Source: a virus. From it: a stretch of DNA of 34,500 bases. This document shows, one piece after another, positions 23,025 to 32,200 of this stretch (position 1 is its first letter; every line of letters starts with the position of its first letter). The position numbers and the translations under genes were made by a program. The notes under the pieces were generated by a model. It ran no database searches. It saw only the letters and a list, made by a program, of their open reading frames with translations, and was not told the origin of the DNA. Where the stretch lies: positions 1 to 34,500 of IMG/VR virus record IMGVR_UViG_3300032240_002346. One strand, written 5' to 3'.

Positions 23025-25987
23025 TGGCGACTTATAAATGTCCACCACAGAATAGAAATTTTTCAGATAATCTGGTTGGTTTACAACTAACCGATGGTGG
23101 AGGACTTACGCTTGGTACGTTTGAATTTTCAACAAGTGTAACAGAAAAGGTTAATAGAAATTTTGAATCAGGTACATTTTCATCATTATTTAGTAATAAC
23201 GATTTAAATTTAACTCCTGAATTAGCAGCATCGGTTTATAATAATAATTTCAGATTATATCCAAACTTTGATGAAACAGATGTAACCAATTTTGTATCTT
23301 ATGGTTCATTAAGTAAAAGATTGGAAGTTGCAATTAATAATGTTTTAAATTATTTCCCAGGTGCTTTAGAAATAAGAAGTTACACATCAGGGTCAACAAC
23401 CGCTAATACTGCAATTAACATTAGTTATAATAGTAATTCAGATGAGACTGTTTTAACTATTCCTTGGCAAACGATAAGTAATCCTTTTAATATTGATTAT
23501 AGAAATAATGCCACAGTTTATATTAGTAGTTTAGGATTTCCCGTTTCAAAGTATAGAAATCTAACAAATAAATTTAGAAGTTATTCATTATTCCTTAGTG
23601 GTCAAAGTTATGAGTTAAATTATATTAATAGTACTCCTGATTTTTCAACTAATTTTACAATATATGTTAAAGGTAATCCATTTAGTGGATTAACAACATT
23701 TTCTCAAAATTTTGTTGTTAGACCAAATGACACAATAGTAAACGAAGTATTTAACCTTGAATTAGGTGAAGTTGAAGAGGTATTATTAAATAGATATTCT
23801 AATCCAATATATACGTATCAATATCAAACTCCATCCGAATCAGATGATGGATATATTTCAAATGTTATACGTTCAATAACTTGGCCATTAAGTGGTATAT
23901 GGAATATAGATATAACTTCATTTGGTTATGAAAATTACATATCTGAATTACAAATATTAGGTGCTAGTTATGATGAGAATAAAACAAATTTAGTATCTAG
24001 ATTTTATACAACAAATGCATTAAAGGAATTTGATACTTTAGATGAAAAGGTTGATAAGACTTTAAAAATTTATGGTAGAAGTTTTGATGAGACGAAAAAA
24101 TATATTGATGGAATTCAGTATGTTAATTCTGTTAATTACAATATTGGAAATGATATACCTTCAGGTTTAGTTACTAATTTAGCACAAACACTTGGTTGGT
24201 CAATCAGAATGTCCCCGATTGCAAATGCTGACTTTTTAGAGTCAGTTTATGGGACAACTGACAATGCGTTTCCTGCTTACTCTACAAGTCAAACAAAACA
24301 AGATTTAAATAACCAATATTTTAGAAATTTAATTCTTAATTCTTCTTATTTGTATAGGTCAAAAGGAACAAGGAAAGCAATAGAATTTTTATTAAATTTT
24401 ATTGGTGCGCCTGACGCTCTTGTTGAGTTTAATGAGAATGTTTATTTGGCAGATACTAACATTAATATTGAAAGGTTTAATTTATTATACTCACAAATTT
24501 CAGGTGGAACTTATTCACCTCAGTTCACTGTTTTGAACAGTAGTAACTCCTATAATTTCCAAGGGGTTACATACACAGCTTACACACAATCAGGGGTTAC
24601 AATCCCAACAAATACAACGTTAGCTGATTATCCTGTTGATAGTGAAGGTTATCCTGTAAATCCTGTGTTTACACAAGGTACAACAAGTAAACCAAGTTTT
24701 TATTTCCAAAAAGGTAGTGGTTGGATTGAGTCTACAGTACAACATAGAACACCTGAACAGGTAAATTATACTACAAGTGTTTTCACAGGTCAAAATGCTA
24801 ATATCCAAACTAGTTTAGAACCATTTACATATGGACAAAAATTCTTGGATAGATTTAGAAATTTCCCATTCATGGATATGGGATTTAATCTTAAAAAAGT
24901 ACAAGATAATAAAAAAAGTTGGACTAACAACGATATTGGATTGAGAAAAAATATTGATAATTTATTTAACGCTTATTACCCAATATCAACAGATAGGTTA
25001 TTACTTAATGTTAAAAATGTTGAGATATTTTTAAATCCGGCTCAAGCATTGGCATACGATGTTTGGTATGTTTCAAGTACACAGAATTATCCAATACCAT
25101 TTACAGGATTGTCTTCACCTTATCCGCAAACTGGTGGTACCGATTGGACATTTATTAGTCCCCAACCCCAAAACAAAACTTTTTATGAATTCTATAAAAC
25201 TTTTTGGACTAATATGATTAATGTTAGAAATAGACAATTTTCATCTGATGGGAAAACAAGTGGATATCCAACATTACAATCATTGTTTTGGAAATATCTA
25301 ACAATGTACCAAGATACTGGATTAAGTAATGATAATTTTAGTTATCAAAATATGATTGAGTATATTAATGGATTAGGTGATTTTTGGATTAAATTAATTG
25401 AACAGTTTGTACCGGCAACAACAATTTGGAATACGGGAACTAAATTTGAAAATTCAATTTTTCACAGACAAAAATTTATATATAGAAGACAAAGAGGTTG
25501 TCAATTAGTTTTACAAGAAATTGTTGGCCCTGTAACAACAGGAACAATAAAAACAAACGCAAGTAATTCATTCATAGATAATATTAATACACCATCTATT
25601 CAAGATATTGGTAATGGTTTAAGTCAAGTATCACAAAATTTGGCAACACAACAAGGGTTTATTGGTAATTTTACAACGGTTAGTGCAAAATATGGATTTA
25701 GTTTCCAATTAATTCATACGGACACTAATGAAACTTTTACATTTGAATATAACAATGGGCCAACGTATTACTATCCTGTAATATTACCAACTGAAACACA
25801 ATGGGTTAATACAATAAACCAAGGATTAGTTTATTTTGCCAACAGTGGAATTAATAATGAGGCAGGTGTTCAAATAATCTATGATAGTAACACAGGTAAT
25901 TTACAGGTTGTTTCTGTTATAGGGGGATTTCAAGATGTTGTTATTACAGACATAAGTATTTTATATGATATACAAATTCAAGGATAA
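23024..25987 (+). CDS. Baseplate wedge protein with P2 gpI/T4 gp7-like core
   Basis: This 987-residue protein has a middle region (about 340-470) resembling the tail protein I family of P2-like phages and gp7-type wedge proteins: a helical stretch TLDEKVDKTLKIYGRSFDET, a NLAQTLGWSI segment, then YFRNLILNSSYLYRSKGTRK with the family's hallmark Lys-Gly-Thr at 447-449 and AIEFLLNFIGAPDALVEF. In such proteins this core clamps gp6 dimers in the wedge, and a gpI follows J in P2. The N-terminal 330 residues are beta-rich; the C-terminal 120 residues form another module (SFQLIHTDTNETFTF ... NTGNLQVVSV) that might serve as a fibre-docking part. If correct, this, not the 1888-residue protein, is the gp7 equivalent. 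It overlaps the previous gene by one base. Confidence 0.72.
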   Translation: MATYKCPPQNRNFSDNLVGLQLTDGGGLTLGTFEFSTSVTEKVNRNFESGTFSSLFSNNDLNLTPELAASVYNNNFRLYPNFDETDVTNFVSYGSLSKRLEVAINNVLNYFPGALEIRSYTSGSTTANTAINISYNSNSDETVLTIPWQTISNPFNIDYRNNATVYISSLGFPVSKYRNLTNKFRSYSLFLSGQSYELNYINSTPDFSTNFTIYVKGNPFSGLTTFSQNFVVRPNDTIVNEVFNLELGEVEEVLLNRYSNPIYTYQYQTPSESDDGYISNVIRSITWPLSGIWNIDITSFGYENYISELQILGASYDENKTNLVSRFYTTNALKEFDTLDEKVDKTLKIYGRSFDETKKYIDGIQYVNSVNYNIGNDIPSGLVTNLAQTLGWSIRMSPIANADFLESVYGTTDNAFPAYSTSQTKQDLNNQYFRNLILNSSYLYRSKGTRKAIEFLLNFIGAPDALVEFNENVYLADTNINIERFNLLYSQISGGTYSPQFTVLNSSNSYNFQGVTYTAYTQSGVTIPTNTTLADYPVDSEGYPVNPVFTQGTTSKPSFYFQKGSGWIESTVQHRTPEQVNYTTSVFTGQNANIQTSLEPFTYGQKFLDRFRNFPFMDMGFNLKKVQDNKKSWTNNDIGLRKNIDNLFNAYYPISTDRLLLNVKNVEIFLNPAQALAYDVWYVSSTQNYPIPFTGLSSPYPQTGGTDWTFISPQPQNKTFYEFYKTFWTNMINVRNRQFSSDGKTSGYPTLQSLFWKYLTMYQDTGLSNDNFSYQNMIEYINGLGDFWIKLIEQFVPATTIWNTGTKFENSIFHRQKFIYRRQRGCQLVLQEIVGPVTTGTIKTNASNSFIDNINTPSIQDIGNGLSQVSQNLATQQGFIGNFTTVSAKYGFSFQLIHTDTNETFTFEYNNGPTYYYPVILPTETQWVNTINQGLVYFANSGINNEAGVQIIYDSNTGNLQVVSVIGGFQDVVITDISILYDIQIQG

Positions 25988-25989
25988 AA

Positions 25990-28170
25990 ATGGCTAATAC
26001 TACATATACAATAAGTTTAACAGGTGATTGTACAAACAGTTCATTAGGCTCTGCGAAAATTAATTTAATTGGGTCAAGTCCTTACACGATAAGTTGGGTA
26101 AATAATGTATTACCACCATCAACTTTTTCAACGAGTTCTTATTCGGTTACAGGATTAAGTGCTGGTACTTATGGTTTTAATATTACTGCATCAACAATCC
26201 CAATAAATGAAGTTATTGGCCCAATATATTTTAATATAGTTTCTGCTAGCACCGCCTATATTAATACTTATTCACTTGCGGGTTGTGGATTAAATAATTC
26301 ATATCTTGATATAATTGTTACGGGGGTTACTAATGGAGTAGTTAATACTGGAGGAGGAAGTTTTCAAGGTGCAACGGTAAATCTATTTAAAGATTATGTT
26401 TTTTATAGTTCGGCAACTTCTATTTCTGAAATTACATCGTTTGTAAATTTAGGTAAAGGTATGTATTATGCTGAAATTACTGGACAAGGTAATTGTCCTT
26501 GTAAGACTGAATCTGTTGTAATACATGAAAATCCTAATACATTAGATTTTGATTTTTATGTTATTGATAATCCATCATGTTCACAATCAAGTGGTAAAAT
26601 TTATATTACAGGATTAACTGGTACACCACCATATTATTTTCAGTGGTCGCCAGCAGTTGGTGGTACTGGAGACACTTTTGTCACAGGATTAACACAAGGT
26701 TCGTATAATGTTAGTGTGACAGATGCTAATAATTGCCGATTGAACAAAGTTACATATGTTAGTGGTGCAACTCCAATATCTTTAATGTCATATACTTTAA
26801 CACCTCCGTCATGTTTTAATTCTGATGGTAGTTTAACATTTAGTATTACAGGAGGAACGGCTCCTTATTTTTACTTATTAAGTAATGGGGATTCAGTTAC
26901 AACTTATAGTACTTCGGTTACCTTTAATAATATTGGTGCGGGTAGTTATACATTAACGGCAACAGATGTTTCATTATGTAGTTTTTCAACAACCGCAGAT
27001 GTGTTTGTACCTAAAAGTTTTTCATTAGTTTCTGAAAATGTGACTAACTCACAATGTTCGTACAATAGTGGTTCTATTCAAGTTAGATTATTAGGAGGAA
27101 CACCTCCTTTTATATATTCTTTAACTAATAATAGCGGAAATACAGTAACTAATACGTCAACGTTACAAACAAACACATTTAATCAATTAGAGTCAGGTAC
27201 TTATACTCTAACAATAAATGATAGTAGTAGTGCTTGTACTTATACTAATAATATTACAATATTAAATGACACTTCATTTAATTTTACAATTACAGGGAAC
27301 AGTACTTATTGTGGATTAAATGATGGTTCAATAAATATAAATGTAACACCAAATTATACAGGTTCAACATTTTATACTTATTCACTATCAAACGGAGCGA
27401 GTTCATACCCGACAACATCTACCACATACACTTTTAATAATTTACCTGCTAACAATTATGATGTTACAGTAATAAATCTATCAGGTTGTTCACAAACAAA
27501 ATCAACAACTGTTGATTATCTATCACCTTATCAGTTTGCACTTTATGGAACAGATTGTATCACAGGGAGTGGAGGTACTATCAGTGTTTTATTAAACGAA
27601 AGTACTGGACCTTTTAATTTTATTTGGAGTGATAATGTAAATGGACAAATGGGTTCATATATTACAGGATTAACCGCAGGAACTTATGTTTTAACTGTGA
27701 GTGGTACGAGTAATTGTCAGACAACTAAATCGATTGATATTACTTGTAATCCATTACGACAGGTTAGCTCAAGTTATGTTTATACAATTGGCAATAAAAC
27801 TTATTTACCGTCAACAGTATTTAATTTTTTAAAAATGTTAAATGAAGGTTATGTTTCATTAACTAATGGACATCAGGATTGTAAATTAAAATATGCTAAG
27901 TTTAATTGTGATATTGAATTAAATGGAATTGTATATTCAGGAACTTTCTACACAACAACTTCATTATCTACGGCACCTCCTGATACTTCTTTTGTGACAG
28001 CAATTGAAACTTTAATTAATACTATTCCTAATATTAAAAGTTATAATGTTGATTTAACTACAAATACTATCAGTATTGAATCTAATGTTGTTGGTGGCGT
28101 TGAGGTTTATAAAGATGATGTATTAACAATATCTGTAAAAATAGATTATAGTATATCTTGTCGTACTTAA
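25990..28170 (+). CDS. Tail adhesin-like protein made of SprB-type repeats
   Basis: The 726-residue product has about seven tandem repeats of 75-90 residues at roughly 5-85, 90-182, 184-260, 262-341, 343-425, 428-509 and 511-586. The clearer units read: Cys, Gly-Ser-(Ile/Leu), GGT-(P/A)-P-(Y/F) then an aromatic strand, G-(S/T)-Y-x-(V/L)-(S/T)-(V/A)-(T/N)-D, and a second Cys. This is the pattern of SprB repeats, known from the gliding-motility adhesin of Flavobacterium and relatives. Residues about 590-726 form a different C-terminal domain (FNCDIELNGIVYSGTF, FVTAIETLINTIPN) that could be a virion-binding or trimerising end. No signal peptide is present, so it is a virion part rather than a secreted protein. 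Position between the wedge gene and the fibre genes points to host recognition. Confidence 0.82.
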   Translation: MANTTYTISLTGDCTNSSLGSAKINLIGSSPYTISWVNNVLPPSTFSTSSYSVTGLSAGTYGFNITASTIPINEVIGPIYFNIVSASTAYINTYSLAGCGLNNSYLDIIVTGVTNGVVNTGGGSFQGATVNLFKDYVFYSSATSISEITSFVNLGKGMYYAEITGQGNCPCKTESVVIHENPNTLDFDFYVIDNPSCSQSSGKIYITGLTGTPPYYFQWSPAVGGTGDTFVTGLTQGSYNVSVTDANNCRLNKVTYVSGATPISLMSYTLTPPSCFNSDGSLTFSITGGTAPYFYLLSNGDSVTTYSTSVTFNNIGAGSYTLTATDVSLCSFSTTADVFVPKSFSLVSENVTNSQCSYNSGSIQVRLLGGTPPFIYSLTNNSGNTVTNTSTLQTNTFNQLESGTYTLTINDSSSACTYTNNITILNDTSFNFTITGNSTYCGLNDGSININVTPNYTGSTFYTYSLSNGASSYPTTSTTYTFNNLPANNYDVTVINLSGCSQTKSTTVDYLSPYQFALYGTDCITGSGGTISVLLNESTGPFNFIWSDNVNGQMGSYITGLTAGTYVLTVSGTSNCQTTKSIDITCNPLRQVSSSYVYTIGNKTYLPSTVFNFLKMLNEGYVSLTNGHQDCKLKYAKFNCDIELNGIVYSGTFYTTTSLSTAPPDTSFVTAIETLINTIPNIKSYNVDLTTNTISIESNVVGGVEVYKDDVLTISVKIDYSISCRT
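26002..27747 (+). repeat. Seven diverged SprB-like protein repeats
   Basis: The segment codes for seven tandem units of about 75-90 codons. They are conserved as protein (paired Cys, GGTPPY-type turn, GTYTLTVTD-type strand) but little conserved as DNA, so the array is old rather than a recent amplification. Units 3 to 5 are the most regular; units 1 and 2 are the most diverged, and unit 6 lacks the GGTPP turn. Confidence 0.7.
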
Positions 28171-28184
28171 AATAGTTAAAAAAC

Positions 28185-28192
28185 TATTTATC
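28185..28192 (+). promoter_or_regulatory. TATTTATC motif before the Thr/Pro-stalk gene
   Basis: TATTTATC in the context aaacTATTTATCatt, matching the aaacTATTTATT of 12772-12779, lies five bases before the ATG at 28198 in a 27-base gap. It would start a block containing the fibre genes. Confidence 0.32.
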
Positions 28193-28197
28193 ATTAA

Positions 28198-29199
28198 ATG
28201 AGTTTAGTAACAATTAATAGTTTGGGAGGAACACCTCCTTATGTTGTTTCAGTTTGTGATATATTTCAGTATTCTTGTCAAACTTTGACAACTATATATA
28301 ATTATATTCCACCATCTGTTAGTTTTAATTTACCAAGCCCATATTCTTCTGCGCCAAAAGTTTTAATTAAAATTATTGATTCAACAGGATGTGTATTCAC
28401 ACAGGAATACACATGTACAACACCGACACCAACACCAAGTATAACGCCGAGTATTACTCCGACTATTTCTTTAACACCGTCACATACGCCAACACCAAGT
28501 ATTACACCATCACATACTCCGACACCAAGTATTACTCCAAGTATTACACCAACTCAAACAGTTACACCGTCACATACACCAACACAAACAATTACTCCGA
28601 CGGTTACAAATACACCAACACCAAGTGTCACATCTGAAGTGCCTTACGCATACCTCTTTATCGAACCATATTCAGGTTCTTCAAGTATTGGTTCTTATAT
28701 GAATTCACTTGGGTCAAGTTTTTATGGGTTTACAAATACTACACAACCAAGTAGTTCAGCAAATACGTTTAATTCTGATATGAATAAATATGTTAATTTT
28801 TCAGGATGGACTAACGGACAGTTTCCAGTGATAATAAAACAAAATGTTGTTTTTTCTGCGAATGGATTGGATTCTTATGGCAACCCAAAAATTCTATGGA
28901 ATTTTTCAACAACAAAAGTCCCTGAAAATACTGTGGAATGTAAAGCATGGTATACATGGATAATACCTTCAATTTATACCAATAACAAATATCAAACAGA
29001 AATTGATTTAGGAATTGTTAATCCAAATGTCTTTACAAGTATTAAAATGGAACCAACAATTTACGCCAATACATTCACTTACACAGGTAGTACTATTGCT
29101 AGAACAACATATAGAGTTTACACCACATACCCATCAAATACGTTTGAATTGGATAATACTTATGACCTTTATTTTAGAGGAAGTAAGGTTGATATATAA
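28198..29199 (+). CDS. Fibre-region protein: SprB-like fragment, Thr/Pro stalk, C-terminal domain
   Basis: The 333-residue product has three parts. Residues 1-73 look like most of one SprB-type repeat ([14 protein letters not shown] ... [14 protein letters not shown]) related to those of the preceding protein. Residues 74-145 are a low-complexity stalk of Thr, Pro and Ser with Ile/Val/His (units such as TPSITPS and TPSHTP), likely an extended rigid spacer. Residues about 148-333 form a globular beta-type domain ([16 protein letters not shown] ... [12 protein letters not shown]) that I do not recognise and that may be the binding head. It looks like a modular receptor-binding accessory protein. 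The start ATG is in the context AAATGAGTTT, the same as the next gene. Confidence 0.75.
   Translation: MSLVTINSLGGTPPYVVSVCDIFQYSCQTLTTIYNYIPPSVSFNLPSPYSSAPKVLIKIIDSTGCVFTQEYTCTTPTPTPSITPSITPTISLTPSHTPTPSITPSHTPTPSITPSITPTQTVTPSHTPTQTITPTVTNTPTPSVTSEVPYAYLFIEPYSGSSSIGSYMNSLGSSFYGFTNTTQPSSSANTFNSDMNKYVNFSGWTNGQFPVIIKQNVVFSANGLDSYGNPKILWNFSTTKVPENTVECKAWYTWIIPSIYTNNKYQTEIDLGIVNPNVFTSIKMEPTIYANTFTYTGSTIARTTYRVYTTYPSNTFELDNTYDLYFRGSKVDI
28417..28632 (+). repeat. Imperfect tandem repeat coding for a Thr/Pro/Ser stalk
   Basis: About 216 bases consist of short imperfect repeats built from ACACCAAGTATTACTCC-like and CCGTCACATACACCA-like units, all in frame. Copies differ mostly at third codon positions (CCA/CCG/CCT, ACA/ACG/ACT), so the protein is kept while DNA identity is reduced. 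Slippage or recombination here could change stalk length. Confidence 0.85.
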
Positions 29200-29208
29200 T
29201 TATAATAA

Positions 29209-32200
29209 ATGAGTTTCCCATATAAAAATCCAATATCGTCCATCCAACTAAATGGGACACAGAGTGTACCAAGAAATAATACGTATGGTACTACTTTTAG
29301 TGTTAACAATACTGGTGGTTACATGGAAGTTTATAGTTTATCTGACCTCTATTATACTATACCATCAGGAACAACAGGGAGTATTGAGTATTCGGGTAAC
29401 ACTATCCCTATTGAGTTTACAAAAGGAACGGGAGCGGTTTGGTCTCCTGATGTTTTAACATTGGCCTCAGATAACATTTCCTCAGGTAGAAGACGACTTG
29501 GTATGTTGGTATATGTTTATGAACAAGACCAAGTTTATCAATATTATATTAACAATTACGAAACATTATTTAATGCTGCAACTGCTAGTACGGGGTGTGT
29601 TCGTATATCAGATTTCGGAACTACAATAAATAATAAGACCGCTGCGGGACAATCGTTTATTAACGCTTGGACGGGTAATACAATTGAAGATGTAAGTGGA
29701 GCAACTCATGCTACTGCGGTATGGAGAAAGTTTTCGTCAGGTGCAAGTTCAGGTGGAACATCAGGGACTAGTTTATATATTGTTGGTGCAGGTGTTAACT
29801 CAACCGTGAGATGTGGGGTAAATAATACCGCTAAGGGTGATTATGGGGCTTCTTTGGGAGGTTCGGGTAATACTGCGTTAGGTAAATATTCATTTGTTGG
29901 TGGAGGACGTGGTAACACCGCAAGTAACGCTTACTCAACCGTAGGTGGAGGATATTCAAACACCGCAATAGGCGATGATTCAACCGTAAGTGGAGGACAA
30001 AGTAACAACTCAAGTGGATGTAGGTCAACCGTAAGTGGTGGATATCTTAACACCTCAAGTAATTATTACTCAACCGTAAGTGGAGGACGAAATAACACCT
30101 CAAGTGGTAATGGTTCAACCGTAAGCGGAGGGTATTGTAATACCTCAAGTGGTACCACGTCAACGATAAGTGGGGGATATTGTAATATTAATGGAGGTGA
30201 CTCAGCATTTATTGGGGCAGGTAGATGTAATACTATGGTTGGAATTACTGGAGGAATTATTGGAGGAGGTTCAACTAACACTGTTAGTAACAATTATTCA
30301 GTTATTGGAGGAGGTGCAGGTAACACTGTAAGTGGTTATATTTCATTTGTTGGTGGTGGGTCAAGTAATACCGTAAGTGGTGATTATTCAAACGTAGGCG
30401 GGGGAAGATTTAATACCGCGAGTGGATACAAGTCAACAATAAGTGGTGGATATTGTAACAGTGCAAGTGGTAATTATTCATTTATTGGTGGTGGGAGTAC
30501 AAATACATCATCGGGTTATTATTCATTTATAGGTGGGGGATATCAAAATACTATTTCTAGTTATCCATCAACTGGGCCATCATTTTCTTCAATCCTTAAT
30601 GGTAGTTTAAATACTATTTCAGGTACTAGTAAAATTGGGTCTTATTCGGTAATAATCGGAGGTTCTAATAATTTTGTATCCGATTCATTTATTGGTGTGT
30701 TTGGGTGTAATATTGTTGCATCTTGTCCCAATACATTTTATACAAATAATTTTTGTTCTTGTGGGTCAATCTACTCAAGTACATTATCTTCAGGACAAGC
30801 GGTTTGCACAGGTACTAACGGGTTATTAACAAATTATACACCTGTAAGTTCCGTTATTATTCAGGGTACGTGTACAACATCATCAGTTAGATGTGGGGTA
30901 TCTAATAATGCTACTGCTGATTTTTCAGCATCGTTGGCTGGTACAGGTAATACCGCATCAGGATTAGCGTCGGTAGTTGTTGGTGGTGCATTAAATAATA
31001 CTTATAGTACCTATTCTTTTGTGGGTGGTGGTGTAGGTAATAAATCGTGTGGAAGTTCCGCTAGTGTTGTTGGAGGTGGTTTAAATACTTCTTGTTGCTC
31101 TTATTCATTTATTGGAGGGGGACTTCAAAATATTACTAGCGGTTCAACATCGTCAGTTGTTGGTGGATGTAAAAATACTGCGGGTGGTAACTGTTCATTT
31201 ATTGGAGGTGGTACTTTAAATATTATTACATCAGGTGGTTCTTCTAGTTTTATTGGAACAGGTAGAGGTAATACTGTTAGTGGTAACTACAGTATGGTAC
31301 TTGGAGGTAGTGGTAATACAGTTACAGGTAGTTTCTCATCGGCAATTGGTTGTGGATTAAATGCTACGGATAACTGTACTTTATACACTAATAATATAAT
31401 AACAGGTACAATATCTGCGACAACATATAACAACTTACCTTCATTTAGTGGGGGAAGTATTACAGGTTTAACAATTAACGGTAATCTAACGGTTACGGGT
31501 AATACTTCATTACAAGCTTTAACGGCGACGACAATATCTGCAACAACTTATTCTAACCTACCAACAGATATTAGAACGACAGGGGGAACTTATTCTAACA
31601 ATACTTTTACATTTACTAACAATACAGGTGGAACTTATTCAGTATTATTCAATACAGTTACAGGGTTAACTATCAACGGTAATTTAACTGTAACAGGCAA
31701 TACTTCATTACAAGCTTTAACGGCGACGACAATATCTGCAACAACATATAATAACCTTCCATCATTTAGTGGAGGGACTATTACAGGATTAACCATCAAC
31801 GGTAATTTAACTGTAACGGGTAATACTTCATTACAAGCTTTAACTGCAACAACAATATCTGCAACAACCATATCATCACCATTTACAACAGGTTCGGTTA
31901 TATTTCAGGGTAGTGGTGGAACATTAACTCAAAGTAATTCCCAATTATTTTGGGATAATACGAATAATAGATTAGCTATCGGTAATAACGCACCTAATTA
32001 CCCGATTACAATAACAAGAAATACTACAAATAATTACATTGAACTTATAGGTAATACAAATAAGGGATTATTTGCAAATGGCAGTGGATTAATTGCATTT
32101 GATACAACAGGTAATTTTAATATTTACACAGGTGGGGTTAACTACAGAGCAATGTTTTCCTCAACAGGTAATCTTTTATTGAATACCCCTACTGACGCAG

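Noticed and set aside
28417-28632. CRISPR array
   Set aside because: The short repeats are irregular, in frame and code for a Thr/Pro stalk; there are no unique spacers of constant length and no cas genes.
31635-31871. Minus-strand frame in the fibre shaft repeats
   Set aside because: It is a mirror of the repeat array; its repeats follow directly from those of the sense protein.
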